Below are positions 1 to 11,811 of a DNA stretch of 64,000 nt, piece by piece (positions within the stretch are counted from its first letter, which is position 1; each line of letters begins with the position of its first letter). Below the pieces are notes generated by a model. That model was not told the origin of the DNA. It ran no database searches and saw only the letters and a program-made list of their open reading frames with translations. This DNA is from Phyto melanocephala. Its lineage: Eukaryota; Arthropoda; Insecta; Diptera; Rhinophoridae. The DNA is taken from the NCBI GenBank assembly GCA_941918925.1, contig OW799234.1, positions 115,853,128-115,917,127 on the forward strand, written 5' to 3'. The position numbers and the translations under genes were made by a program.

Positions 1-720
1 CTGCAGGCAATTAGAAGCAATTTCTGGATTTTTATCTATGCTTATAAATGCTGTGCCATCTGCAAAAGTTGACGTGTGTATTATGTTATTAGTGGGCATA
101 TCTGATGTATAAATTATATACATGAGAGGACGAAGTATACTGCCTTGGGGAACTCCTGCTGCGATTTTTCTTGAGTCCGAGATATAGTCTTTATACTTTA
201 ATACAAATGAACGATGCAATAAATAATTTCGCAGTAGTTTGTGGGTATTTTGGGGTAACAAAGAACCTATTTTATGTAGAAGCCCATCATGCCAGACCTT
301 GTCAAAGGCTTGAGAAATGTTAATTAAGAGTGATGAGCAATAGTGTTTGTCCTCAAAATCCTGTCTGATAAGATTAACTATGCGCTCACCTTGTTCTTTT
401 GTCCCATGATCTTTTCGGAATCCAAATTGATGAACGGGAATGATGTGGTGGTCGCTTAAATATGGGGTCAACGCATTTAAAAATATTTTCTCAAAGAGCT
501 TTGATAAAATTGAGAGTAAGCTTATCGGGCGATAAGATGACACTTGGCTAGCGTCTTTACCTGGCTTAGGTAGTAATTTCTGATATTTAGATATTTAGAA
601 ACCGGTTCTTAAGATGGAATTGAATATGAACAAAATCAACTTAAGGGTAGATGTTGGTAGTTCACGTATAATTTTTCCTGAAATTTTGTCTATGCCAGGG
701 GATTTATTTGTTTTGAGTTT
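1..720 (-). mobile_element. Jockey-type LINE reverse transcriptase fragment, cut by window edge
   Basis: Read on the minus strand, one frame runs from 720 to 1 with a single stop (TAA at 595-597). It spells consecutive reverse transcriptase blocks: KTNKSPGIDKI, LPKPGKDASQV, SYRPISLLSILSKLFEKI, HQFGFRKDHGT, SQAFDKVWHDGL and AAGVPQGSILRPL. The order and wording are those of jockey-clade non-LTR retrotransposons, which copy RNA into chromosomal DNA at a nick. The catalytic box reads FADGTA at about 46-66, where active enzymes have FADD, so the second aspartate (55-57) is lost. With the nonsense codon this marks a dead copy. The rest of the ORF lies beyond base 1. Family certain at the RT level, clade likely. 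Confidence 0.88.
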
Positions 721-875
721 TTTGGAAAATATTTTTTTTTTATAAAAAATATTTTTATTTTAAAAAATAATCAAAACTTATTAAAAATGCTAACAAATTT
801 TTAATTTAACAGTTTAAGGTACATTAGCTTTAAATATTTTATTCGTATGAAGGTCCCTTCACCGATCCTTACTTT
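721..875. other. AT-rich spacer
   Basis: Homopolymer-rich A/T sequence between the LINE fragment and the next repeat. No gene or motif seen. Confidence 0.5.
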
Positions 876-1492
876 TTATACCCGCCACCAAAAAAATGGT
901 GGGGGTATATTCATTTTGTCATTCCGTTTGTAACACATCGAAATATCCATTTTAGACCCCATAAAGTATATATATTCTGAATCAGGGTTTGATTTGATGA
1001 CGATCTAGCTATGTCCGTCCGTCCGTCTGTCCGTCTGTTGAAAGCACGATAGAGGTCGCACCGAAAAAGCTAGGGGGCTCCAATTTTGCCAGAATCTTTC
1101 TTATAGACAAGGTTTGCTTGGTATTGAAAATGGGCTAAATCGGAATATTAGGAACAGAGTTATAGCTCGAAAAGCAAGAGTAGGTCGAAAAAACCGTGTC
1201 CTTCGAACATCGAAGAAAATGGAATTGTGTCCAAACGCATTAACGTAGAATCATGAAACTTCGAATATATATTTTCTGAGTAAAAACAATATTTTTCCCC
1301 GAAAATTATCTAAATCTATTCATTAGGAGAGGAGTTATCGATCAAAATGTACGAAAATTTATACCGCACAGTGTATTTTTCAGTATATTTAAAAACAAAA
1401 ACGTCATAAAAGCAACAAAATTGGATGTACGACTCTGAAATTTTGCACACTTTGCTTCTTGGTGAAACGCTTATTTGTAACGGAAAATCAAT

Positions 1493-3300
1493 GTGCCACG
1501 CCCACTTTTACGCCCACCTCCCATATAACGTTTTACCTAAAATTCATATAATTTCTCTATTAATAAAGATTTTGGAATAATAAAGGGCTATGTTGAAACA
1601 CCTAAAATGTACTCATTCGCAAAAATAATTTTGACACGCCTACTATAACGCCCACTTTTCACGTTATCTACCGTTAATGAAATTTAAAAACTCATAAAAC
1701 CGCCAAAATTAGAGGTATGATGATAAAATTTGCTACGTATATCCCCCTAGTCAATGTCATTACTGTGCCAGAAAATTAAGGTGCCACGCCCACTTTTACG
1801 CCCACCTCCCATATAACGTTTTACCTAAAATTCATATAATTTCTCTATTAATAAAGATTTTGGAATAATAAAGTGCTATATTGAAACACCTAGGTTGTTA
1901 ATGAAATTTAAAAGCTCATAAAACCACCAAAATTAGAGGTATGATGATCAAATTTGCTACGTATATCCCCCCAGGCAATGTCATTACTGTGTCAGAAAAT
2001 TAAGGTGCCATGCCCACTTCCCATATAACGTTTTACCTAAAATTCATATAATTTCTCTATTAATAAAGATTTTGGAATAATAAAGGGCTATATTGAAACA
2101 CCTAAGTTGTACTCATTCACAAAAATAACTTTGACACGCCTACTATAACGCCCACTTTTCACGTTATCTACCGTTAATGAAATTTAAAAGCTCATAAAAC
2201 CGCCAAAATTAGAGGTATGGTGATCAAATTTGCTACGTGTATCCCCCTAAGCAATCTCATTACCGTGCCAAAAAATTTAGGTGCCACGCCTACTTTTACG
2301 CCCACCTCCAATATAACGGTTTAACTGAAATTCATATAATTTCTCTATTAATAAAGATTTTGGAATAATAAAGGGCTATATTGAAACACCTAAGTTGTAC
2401 TCATTCGCAAAAACAATTTTGACACGCCTACTATAACGCCCACTTTTAACGTTGTCTACCGTTAATGAAATTTAAAAGCTCATAAAACCGCCAAAATTAG
2501 AGGTATAATGATCAAATTTGCTACGTGTATCCCCCTAGGCAATGTCATTACTGTGCCAAAAAATTTAGGTGACACGCCTACTTTTACGCCCACCTCCAAT
2601 ATAACGGTTTAACTGAAATTCATATAATTTCTCTATTAATAAAGATTTTGGAATAATAAAGGGCTATATTGAAACACCTAAGTTGTACTCATTCACAAAA
2701 ATAACTTTGACACGCCTACTACAACGCCCACTTTTCACGTTATCTACAGTTAATGAAATTTAAAAGCTCATAAAACCGCCAAAATTAGAGGTATGGTGAT
2801 TAAATTTGCTACGTATATCCCCCCAGGCAATGTCATTACTGTGTCAGAAAATTAAGGTGCCATGCCTACTTTTACGCCCCCTTCCCATATAACGTTTTAC
2901 CTAAAATTCATATAATATCTCTATTAATAAAGATTTTGGAATAATAAAGTTCTATATTGAAACACCTAAGTTGTACTCATTCGCAAAAATAACTTTGACA
3001 CGCCTACTACAACGCCCACTTTTCACGTTATCTACACTTAATGAAATTTAAAAGCTCATAAAACCGCCAAAATTAGAGGTATGATGATCAAATTTGCTAC
3101 GTATATCCTTCTAATCAATGTAATTGTTGTGTCAAAAAGTTTAAGTGACACGCCCACTCTAACGCCTACCTCCCATATAACTGTTTATCTTAAATTCATG
3201 TAATTTCTCTATTGACAAAGTTTTTGGGAAAATAAAGGACTATTGTGAAATATCTAAGTTGTATTTATTAGCAGAAACTTTATTGACACGCCTACTTTAA
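1493..3300 (+). repeat. Tandem array of about 288-bp units inside family A element
   Basis: The landmark GTGCCACGCC (or GTGACACGCC) recurs at 1493, 1781, 2005, 2281, 2569, 2858 and 3145. Spacings are 288, 224, 276, 288, 289 and 287. The 224 step is an internal deletion. Each unit contains the same phrases, such as CGCCAAAATTAGAGGTATG and TTTCTCTATTAATAAAG. Other family A copies carry one to three units, so the array varies in number between copies. Confidence 0.85.
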
Positions 3301-3361
3301 CACACACTTTCATTGAAAGACTACATTTACAAAAGCGTTTTAGTAGCATATCGAAGTTATA

Positions 3362-3441
3362 AAGGGTGGTTAAATTTTATGTTGAATTTAAATAAAACAC
3401 AAAATATTTAAGAAATGGGCTCTTAAAATTTAACCACCCTC
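3362..3441. mobile_element. 80-bp internally deleted mariner/Tc1-like element
   Basis: Flanked by TA on both sides (3360-3361 and 3442-3443). It starts AAGGGTGGTTAAATTTTA and ends TAAAATTTAACCACCCTC, inverted termini of roughly 18 bp. It sits at the same point of family A as the 0.6-kb versions at 22941 and 37309, so it is a deletion derivative of the same insertion. No coding sequence remains. Confidence 0.7.
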
Positions 3442-3586
3442 TACAAAGAAAGTGATACATATTTTATTATAAAGAGATTATTCCATAATGATTTACAAAA
3501 TAATAAATATTGTGCTTTAAATGTACACAAAATTGGTGGTGGGTGTAAAAGATTCGGCACAGCCGAATATAGTGCTCTTACTTGTT

Positions 3587-5446
3587 TTGCTTCTATTTGG
3601 AAAATTGTTCTCAAAATTAACCCTTAGACTACAGGTTCAAACCAAAAAGAGACTTAAGTATTTTTTAGAAATGACGTCATATGAATGTTTTAATATGCCC
3701 TGATCCTATCGATTTTGTACTGGAAAAAGTAAATTGATATCGCAGCCAATTACGCGAAATCTAAAGCCTATAAGCTATGAAATTAGATATATTGTCTATA
3801 TAATGAAGTACCATGATAAAATAAGATAAGATCAAATCCAATTATTTAAATGATATTTAAATTGTTCATTTAAATGTCTAATACCAGGATTGAAAACTCC
3901 TGAAATATGTCATACAATTGTTTTGTATTTTGGCTGTAATATGACAAATTAGATAAAAGTAATGCGAATCAAGATTTAGGATTAAAGATCTCATAGTTTT
4001 TCCAAATATCAAATAAAATGTATTTTTTGATATTGAAGGTAGCACGCCTACTGTCCTTTTCTGGCTCAATTTCTACGATTTTTTAGGACTTTAATTATGA
4101 ATTCTCTTCAATTTAAAAAGAAAACATTTTCGTAAGAATCCTTTTTAAGTTTCATAGATAGAACAAAGATAGCAAAATGGTTTTAGCTGTTCTCCAACGA
4201 TGCTCTTGTCGACTAGCATAATTTCATATTTATATATAAACTGACATGGGGACTGGCATCATAAATCACCAAGATTAACCATGAAATAAGGTAAGAAGTT
4301 TTTTCTAGGCCATTCTTTGGCCTACGTATTTTGTATTTCATATAAAAAATAGTGTAATACCCATTGTGGTTCCATTAAAAATAATTTACAATTTTACCGC
4401 ACACTCTGTAAATTGTTTTAAATACTCTGTTAAAGCTAAACAAGGAATAAAAATGTATTTAGAAACTTCACCTAATCATTTATAACTTCAGTATCAAAAT
4501 TATTTAACAATGACTCATTTGTAATATTTCATCTAATCAACGTTTTACGAACGTGTACGTTATTAATTTTTGCATTCTCATCTTTTTAAAATTTGATTTT
4601 CATACATCAATGTTGCCAAGTTACCAAAAAAGTGGCGACATTTGGTGGCACATTACTCATAAATACATACATTTGTGTGCTTCACTTAGCACAACTTCTT
4701 TTAAATAATAGAGAGAAGGGGGGGAAACATGCTACACTTCGAATACAAAATACCACCAGTGACATTAATCAATCATCATGACGCGTCGTCGTCATATGCC
4801 ACTTACAACATGAAACATGATTTTTTGTTTTTGGCCAAGGAATTTGAAACGTTTTTCTATACTTTATTACAATTTATTATTCTGATTTTATTTCTTGTTA
4901 AGTTTGGTAGTTACATCACCCTCGTGACATTTTGTTTCTGTAATTCAAATGTTTGTTTGACTATTACAGACTGAACTTCCGTTTCCTGTTAATCCCTGTT
5001 TACTTTGATTTTTGTTTTCTATTAAAAAGTTGGTAATAAATGACGAGGTCATCGATTTTCATCTAAAATATGTATGCATGTGTAGTAGTCCTTGTAAAAA
5101 TCTATTCTTTAGCAACAAAAACATAAAGGGAAAATTGTTATTGCTTTATTAAATAATATAAATATTCGTATTTTATAAACATATAAGTATACGAACATAC
5201 ATATGTGTGAGTATGCGTATGTGTAGTGTATTTTTACCGGCTTCTGTTTCCCCATCAGACAAGCCCTAATTTGGCATGTTGTGTCTCATGTTCATTTATC
5301 AATAATTTGTTATAGAAAATCCATTTATTTAATTAAAAATACGTGTTTGTGGACAATGGAACTTATTTTTCGTCATATTTTGTAATTTTTCAAAAAGTCT
5401 TCATATTTGCGGCAAGAGTTAATAAATAACGAATAACTGTAACAAA
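3587..5446. other. Unassigned AT-rich sequence
   Basis: No repeat family, gene or RNA recognised in this 1.86 kb. Short open frames have no protein-like composition or family motif. A G run (4720-4728) and short palindromes are unremarkable. Confidence 0.5.
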
Positions 5447-5807
5447 CACGCCTTTCTCACTAGGCAAGTCACTTGCGCAAGTGACTTGCGCAAGTGTTGT
5501 GTTTATAGGCAAAAGGGGTAAGGTCGGGTTAAGAGGAAGAAACTTGCTCATTTTTGAGTACACACTTGCCTGTACTCGGCAAGTACGAGCAAGTTTTTGT
5601 TGAGAAACCAAAAACAAAAGAGCAATAACAAGTAAGAGCGCTATATTCGGCCGTGCCGAATCTTATATACCCTTCACAACGTGTAGTCATGCAATAACAG
5701 TAGTTTGTATCACCATTCATCTCATATGAAATACGTACATACATATAAAAAATATACATATATAAAAAACATCCCATTGTAAAATTATAAATTTACGTAT
5801 GTATGTT

Positions 5808-6084
5808 AAAAAAAAAAATAAAAAAAAAAAATTAAAAAAAAAAATTTTAAAAAAAAAATTAAAAAAAAAAATTTTTCAAAAAATAATTAAAATATATATA
5901 ATTAATGTAAAACAAAAAAAAAAAATAAAAAAAAAAATTAAAAAAAAATATTAAAAAAAAAATTAAAAAAAAATATTAAAAAAAAAATAATAAAAATATA
6001 AATAATATATTAAATAAAAAATAAAAAAAAAATTTAAAAAAAAAATTTTAAAAAAAATTTTTAATATATAAAAAAAATTTTTTT
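5808..6084. repeat. A/T homopolymer tract
   Basis: Runs of 4 to 12 A separated by T or TTT, with almost no G or C. It belongs to the family B element and recurs in all full-length copies. Lysine-rich frames through it are artefacts. Confidence 0.9.
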
Positions 6085-6107
6085 TGGCTCAGCTGGGATT
6101 CGATGCC
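6085..6107 (+). other. tRNA-like A-box/B-box motif in family B element
   Basis: TGGCTCAGCTGG fits the Pol III A-box consensus TRGCNNAGYNGG exactly. It is followed immediately by GATTCGATGCC, matching 9 of 11 positions of the B box (GGTTCGANTCC). In a tRNA the boxes are about 40 nt apart, so this is a fused D-arm/T-arm relic and not a tRNA gene. Confidence 0.55.
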
Positions 6108-6522
6108 ACGTTTTCTCTAACCAGTATACACGTTTGTATGTATGTATGTATGTATGTTGTTGTTGTAATGTTGTTTTTGTGAAAAAAAAATCGAGGTGGT
6201 CGTGGGTTTTTGCTCATATCTCAGTTGTTTATGTACCGATGTTTCTGATTTTCAATAGCGATCTACTCCCGAATATTTCTGATATTTTAATACCTCACCC
6301 GGGTCCAAGCGATGTCGGGGGGCTTCAAAAAGTTGATTTCAACATACACACGGACAGACGGTCAGACGGACAGACGGACAGACTGACAGAGCTTAATCGA
6401 CTTCCCTATTCATAAGCTTTCAGAAAATATATACTTTATGGGGTCGGAAATGAAAATTGTAGAAATTTCACACGGAATGACAAACCTATATATACCCTTT
6501 TTCACTGTGTGAAGGGTATAAA

Positions 6523-6899
6523 AACAAACAAGAGTGCTATATTCGGCCATGGCGAATCTTATATACCCTTCACAACGTGTAGTCATGCAACAACAATTGT
6601 TTATGTCACCATTTATCTCATATGAAATACGTACATACAAAATATACATATATAAAAACATCCCATTGTAATATTATACATTTAGTTTACTTATGTGCTT
6701 AAAAAAATAAATTAAAAGAAAAATTAAAAATAAAACAATAAAAATTTGAATAAAATATAAAATAAAAAAATTTTTTTGGCTCACTCTAACCAGTATACCA
6801 CGTTTGTATGTATGTGTAGATAATTGATAATTGTAGAAATTTCAAACGGAATGACAAACCTATATACTTATACCCTTTTTCACTGTGTGAAGAGTATAA
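6523..6899 (-). mobile_element. Family B element, internally deleted (copy B2)
   Basis: Directly abuts B1. It has the ATTCGGCCATGGCGAAT hairpin end, TATACCCTTCACAACGTG and, at the other end, TTCACTGTGTGAAGAGTATA. The (GTCY)n and core section is deleted and the tRNA-like motif is reduced to TTGGCTCACTC. Confidence 0.68.
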
Positions 6900-7027
6900 T
6901 AAGTAAAAGAGAACGAAACTTGGGCAAGTCAGTTGCTGAGTCTGAACATTAAAGCAAGTTCAAAGAAAAACTAAAAGAAAATAAAAAACTAACTTGAGCA
7001 AGTGACTTGCCTAGTGAGAAAGGGGTG

Positions 7028-8600
7028 AAAGTCTCTAAAGTAAGACATTATAACTGCTGTGGCACAAAACGTAAAACAAAAATTTTCCAAATAAAAAATA
7101 CACTGAACTTATAAACATTGTATATGTTTACTTTGCATATGTAAGGTAAATAGCACACGATCTGATATAACTGCTTCGTCCAAATCATATGTGATACACT
7201 TCGAAATTTTTTTAATGTTTAAATATTTTTAAGAACATTTCGCCAATTACGTTGGGCAGAAAGTTATTTGGTCGGCCCAAGTAACTGAGATAAACAAATT
7301 GTCAAGCGATTAAATTTGGAGGTGGGTTACTCATTCGCGATAAAAAGGTATAATGCGTGCCACTGATTAGACCATACTGTACGATATTAATCTCCCGTGT
7401 CTGGATATATACGGAATTAAACGCTGTCAAGGCGAGAATTCTGTGCCAAAGAAACACACAAAATACACCGCATGTTAAAAAAATATCGTTTAGAAATGAC
7501 GGGATTAAACATAGATCCAAGATTTAAATATGTAGACCACCTTACCTCAACCTTAGAACCGACATTTCTTGCCAAATAGGTCTCTCAAAAGTATGTAAAT
7601 ATATGGTAGAAGCGGGCTCTTCAAGCTTGGCATAAAATAAAAAATATATATACATTTTGGAAAATCTTATAAATATGTATGATCGAAAGAATCAAAACAA
7701 TAAAAGGCTTTGGTTGTGATTATATAAAATGATGTATGATTTTTAAAAAAAGAAATATTCAAAATATATTTATTTATAGTAAATCTGTTATTCTGGTTCT
7801 ATGCTTTTACTTTTTCTCAATTTTAGTGTTGTTACATATAATATTCATGTTGGGTTTATTCGTTTACTTGTGCATTTAAGAATGATAGAAATAAAGATTA
7901 CGCCACGAGCATTTTTTTCCATTAGATGATGGTATTTGGCCAAAGTTAAAGTTGCCAATAAAAATTTAATATATAGTATCTAATTATTTGTACCTAAACT
8001 TTTTTGGGTCATTGTAAAGGGTCTTTAGTATCAATGAGACGATTATGCTGAATTAAACTTTTACTTTTTTTTTAGAAATAATATTAGTCACTCCTAAAAA
8101 CATTTAAAAAAATATGTTTTTAAACCTCTTCTGAAATTTGAGGAAAATGATGAAAATAAGTAGAGAAAGCACAAAAAAATATGTAGAACCCAGGCAGTCG
8201 TGTTTCACACACTCTTTCTTCCTCTTACAAAAAATTTCGCCTTTTGTCTTTTAAATTTTCAAGGGTGAAAGCGGATTATATTTACTACATTTTAACCGTT
8301 TCTCTCTAAAATTTTAAACAAAAAAAAAAAATTTTATCTTAGTATAATATCTAGCTATTTTGAGGCCACATTTAACGGGATTTGTAGAAAAAAGTTCCCA
8401 TCACTCTTTGGTGGCAACATTAAAATTATAAACAATTCGTACTTGAAGCATACTTTCAGGATATTTTTAAAACAACTATATAATATATCGTCGTTGTTCT
8501 AACAAATTTAGTCACGTGTTTTTACGGAGTTTTCAAGAGAGTAAGAAAAGCATTTTATTTTGTTTTTTTTAGCATTAGACTTACATATACTGGCTATTGT
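7028..8600. other. Unassigned AT-rich sequence
   Basis: No recognisable gene, RNA or repeat family in 1.57 kb. It is not visibly repeated elsewhere in the window, so it may be unique intergenic DNA. Confidence 0.45.
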
Positions 8601-9145
8601 CTATTCTGCAGCTAATCAAGATATTCCTGAACTTAAAGTTTGAAATAGAGCAATGCATTTTTTTTTAATTGTCACATAACAGATTACGTCAGGGCAGCAG
8701 CAAACAGTATTAAATCATGTCACAGTATTAAATACAAAGAAACTACAGCAAGAAGTTGTTGTTTTATATGTTAATATTTAAAAGAATTCATAAGTGAATA
8801 TCGAGTTGAATAAAATATAAAAGAAATGTTAATAAGCTGTCGTGTGTCTAAATAAATAAACTTTTATAACGCTCTTGATAAATTTTTTCTGGCTTATAAA
8901 AAGGAAATAAACCAACGTTTGTACTAAGCTTTATGATGATTTTTTTAACCTTTACGGAGAGTGTAATGGTATATGTATATAAGTTTGTCATTCCGTGTGA
9001 AAATGCTACAATGTTAATTTGGGGGCATATACATATATATTATATACATATGTTCTGAAAGCGTAAAAATAGATATATAGATAGTAGATGTTGTTATATC
9101 CGACTGTCCTTGTGTATGTTGTAATCAGTTTTATGAAGCCCCCCG
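8601..9145. repeat. Dispersed repeat block D plus a diverged mini-me relic
   Basis: 8640-8830 is the reverse complement of about 33690-33870. 8815-9020 matches 42190-42420 in direct orientation, sharing for example CTGGCTTATAAAAAGGAAAT. 8975-9145 is a decayed family B body (GTCATTCCGTGTGAAAATGC, GTCCGACTGTCCTTGTGTAT, GAAGCCCCCCGA). Three rearranged copies in one window show this is mobile or segmentally duplicated DNA. Confidence 0.6.
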
Positions 9146-9319
9146 AATATAATGTTCAAGCTTCTAAATAATTTTTGGATACGTTATATGGCATGATCAT
9201 AAAATTTATTTCTGAGAAAAACTAACAAATCGGTTAAAAACTAACTGAGATATAAGCAACGAAATATAACTGATTCGGGTTTTTCTAAAATTTACAAACG
9301 AAAGTTGATTTTTCAGTTT

Positions 9320-9717
9320 CTATACAACTGAGAGAGCCCGACTGGCAGTCGGCAAATTTATATATGGTTCATATTTGGTAATTCAAAATGTACCACCTTG
9401 TTCCCCCTAATTGGTATCAGATAAAACACGTCTAATCTGTAGAATACAGTAAACTAATAAAAAAAAGTGCAAAACTCAAGATTACGTCTAAACAAAAAGA
9501 GGCGGAAAAGTTTTTATCCCAATTAGTATTAAATAAAAGAGCTTTACAAGTAGAATACAGTTAACTGTGTAAAAATTTAAAATAAAAAATGGGGTCGCAA
9601 ATAATAAAGAAAATGGCAATATGAAATCTAATATCTAGGCTAAGCAAGGGTGCACATGATGGCGAAGGCTATTATCAGATTCAGCGTTGCCAAATATAGC
9701 TCAGTTACTGTTTTTAT
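9320..9717. repeat. Dispersed repeat block C, left part
   Basis: Matches 33935-34318 and 61347-61730 at moderate identity, sharing ATTTATATATGGTTCAT, ATTGGTATCAGATAAAA and AAAAATGGGGTCGCAA. It is interrupted at 9717 by the hAT-type element and resumes at 12691. Confidence 0.7.
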
Positions 9718-9857
9718 CAGGGACCGAAAATAACAGTTATTTTGGAATTTTAAAGCAAAAAAAGCATTTAGAAGTAAATGTCAGAAAACGGATTCAAGTA
9801 TACCATATTGATCTTTATGCATTAGTCTATGATAAAATATGTTGCTTTTTAAAATTT

Positions 9858-11811
9858 TGATTTTTATTTTTTCGAGCAAACATAAAAGTTATTTTTTGAT
9901 TTTTATTTTTTCGAGCAAAAAAAAAGTTATTTTTTGATTTTTATTTTTTTGGGCAAAAATAAAAGTTATTTTTTGATTTTTATTTTTTCGAGCAAAAATA
10001 AAAGTTATTTTTTGGATTTTTATTTTTTCGATCAAAAATAAAAGTTATTTTTTAATTTTTATTTTTTTGATCAAAAATAAAAGTTATTTTTTGATTTTTA
10101 TTTCTTCGATCCAAAATAAAAGTTATTTTTTGATTTTTATTTTTTCGAGCAAAAATAAAAGTTATTTTTTGATTTTTATTTTTTCGAGCAAAAATAAAAG
10201 TTATTTTTTGATTTTTATTTTTTCGAGCAAAAATAAAAGTTATTTTTTGATTTTTATTATTTCGAGCAAACATAAAAGTTATTTTTTGATTTTTATTTTT
10301 TCGAGCAAAAAAAAGTTATTTTTTGATTTTTATTTTTTTGAGCAAAAATAAAAGTTATTTTTTGATTTTTATTTTTTCGATCCAAAATAAAAGTTATTTT
10401 TTGATTTTTATTTTTTTGATCAAAAATAAAAGTTATTTTTTGATTTTTATTTTTTCGATCCAAAATAAAAGTTATTTTTTGATTTTTTTTTTTGAACAAA
10501 AAAAAAAGTTATTTTTTGATTTTTACTTTTTCGAGCAAAAATAAAAGTTATTTTTTGATTTTTATTTTTTTGATCAAAAATAAGTTATTTTTTGATTTTT
10601 ATTTTTTCGAGCAAAAATAAAAGTTATTTTTTGATTTTTATTTTTTCGAGCAAAAATAAAAGTTATTTTTTGATTTTTATTTTTTCGAGCAAAAATAAAA
10701 GTTGTTTTTTGATTATTATTTTTTTGATCAAAAATAAAAGTTATTTTTTGATTTTTATTTTTTCGATCCAAAATAAAAGTTATTTTTTGATTTTTATTTT
10801 TTTGATCAAAAATAAAAGTTATTTTTTGATTTTTATTTTTTCGAGCAAAAATAAAAGTTATTTTTTGATTTTTATTTTTTCGAGCAAAAATAAAAGTTAT
10901 TTTTTGATTTTTATTTTTTCGAGCAAAAATAAAAGTTATTTTTTGATTTTTATTTTTTCGAGCAAAAATAAAAGTTGTTTTTTGATTATTATTTTTTTGA
11001 TCAAAAATAAAAGTTATTTTTTGATTTTTATTTTTTCGATCCAAAAAAAAGTTATTTTTTGATTTTTACTTTTTCGAGCAAAAATAAAAGTTATTTTTTG
11101 ATTTTTATTTTTTCAATCCAAAATAAAAGTTATTTTTTGATTTTTATTTTTTCGAGCTAAAATAAAAGTTATTTTTTGATTTTTATTTTTTCGAGCAAAA
11201 ATAAGTTATTTTTTGATTTTTATTTTTTCGAGCAAAAATAAAAGTTATTTTTTGATTTTTACTTTTTCGAGCAAAAATAAAAGTTATTTTTTGATTTTTA
11301 TTTTTTCGAGCAAAAATAAAAGTTATTTTTTGATTTTTATTTTTTCGAGCAAAAATAAAAGTTATTTTTTGATTTTTATTTTTTGATCAAAACTAAAAGT
11401 TATTTTTTGATTTTTATTTTTTCGATCCAAAATAAAAGTTATTTTTTGATTTTTATTTTTTTGAACAAAAATAAAAGTTATTTTTTGATTTTTACTTTTT
11501 CGAGCAAAAATAAGTTATTTTTTGATTTTTATTTTTTCGAGCAAAAATAAGTTATTTTTTGATTTTTATTTTTTTGATCAAAAATAAAAGTTATTTTTTG
11601 ATTTTTATTTTTTCGATCCAAAATAAAAGTTATTTTTTGATTTTTATTTTTTCGAGCAGAAATAAAAGTTTTTTTTTGATTTTTATTTTTTCGAGCAAAA
11701 ATAAAAGTTATTTTTTGATTTTTATTTTTTCGAGCAAAAATAAAAGTTATTTTTTGATTTTTATTTTTTCGAGCAAAAATAAAAGTTATTTTTTGATTTT
11801 TATTTTTTCGA
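9858..11811 (+). repeat. 39-bp minisatellite array, left arm (about 50 units)
   Basis: The unit is about 39 bp, with the segments AAAAATAAAAGTTATTTTTT and GATTTTTATTTTTTCGAGC. Variants differ at the GC-containing box (CGAGC, CGATCC, TGATC, TGAGC). A marked unit with GTTGTTTTTTGATTATTATT recurs at 10701 and 10974, exactly 273 bp (7 units) apart, so a seven-unit higher-order block was duplicated. Because 39 is a multiple of three, open frames arise on both strands (repeating NKSYFLIFIFSSK and its reverse). These are not genes. Confidence 0.93.

Larger units (their letters stand above)
876..3586 (+). mobile_element. Family A mini-me/Helentron-like element, long form
   Basis: Begins with a hairpin (TATACCCGCCACC, A run, GGTGGGGGTATA), then the diagnostic core: CCCCATAAAGTATATATATT, a conserved spacer and a (GTCY)n run near 1012-1038. 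It ends with GGGTGTAAAAGATTCGGCAC, the hairpin ATTCGGCACAGCCGAAT and CTTACTTGTT. A TA run, core, (GTCY)n and 3' hairpin are the hallmarks of dipteran mini-me/DINE-1 repeats, which are non-autonomous Helentron rolling-circle elements; assignment by these hallmarks is inference. There is no coding capacity. The middle holds a 288-bp tandem array and a mariner relic. Other copies lie at 17927, 20937, 37164 and 48682. Confidence 0.75.
5627..6521 (-). mobile_element. Family B mini-me/Helentron-like element (copy B1)
   Basis: Opens with AACAAGTAAGAGCGCTATAT and the hairpin ATTCGGCCGTGCCGAAT. It continues with TATACCCTTCACAACGTG, a long A/T tract, a tRNA-like motif, TATG and GTTGTT microsatellites and a GACAGACG run (the (GTCY)n complement), and closes with the hairpin TTCACTGTGTGAAGGGTATA. 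Subterminal TATACCCTTCAC and GAAGGGTATA are inverted relative to each other, as in Helentron-associated repeats. Orientation is given with the ATTCGGC hairpin as the 3' end. Non-coding. Confidence 0.72.
5447..7027. mobile_element. CACTA-like non-autonomous inverted-repeat element, interrupted by two later insertions
   Basis: A 25-bp perfect inverted repeat (5451-5475 and 6999-7023; core TCTCACTAGGCAAGTCACTT) extends to CAC at 5447 and GTG at 7027 with one mismatch, giving 29-bp termini. AAA on both outer sides (5444-5446, 7028-7030) fits a 3-bp target duplication. Subterminal ACTTGC/GCAAGT motifs recur many times near both ends, including the palindrome CACTTGCGCAAGTG at 5470-5498. CAC ends, 3-bp duplication and dense subterminal motifs suggest the CMC/CACTA group (inference). 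Most of the interior is two family B elements. Without them it is only about 0.3 kb. Confidence 0.65.

Noticed and set aside
1493..3300. CRISPR-like or regularly spaced repeat system
   Set aside because: Units of about 288 bp are contiguous with no spacers, and the context is a eukaryotic transposon.
5808..6084. Lysine-rich frames in A/T tracts (also at 32591-32776 and 60003-60188)
   Set aside because: Homopolymer artefacts inside family B elements.
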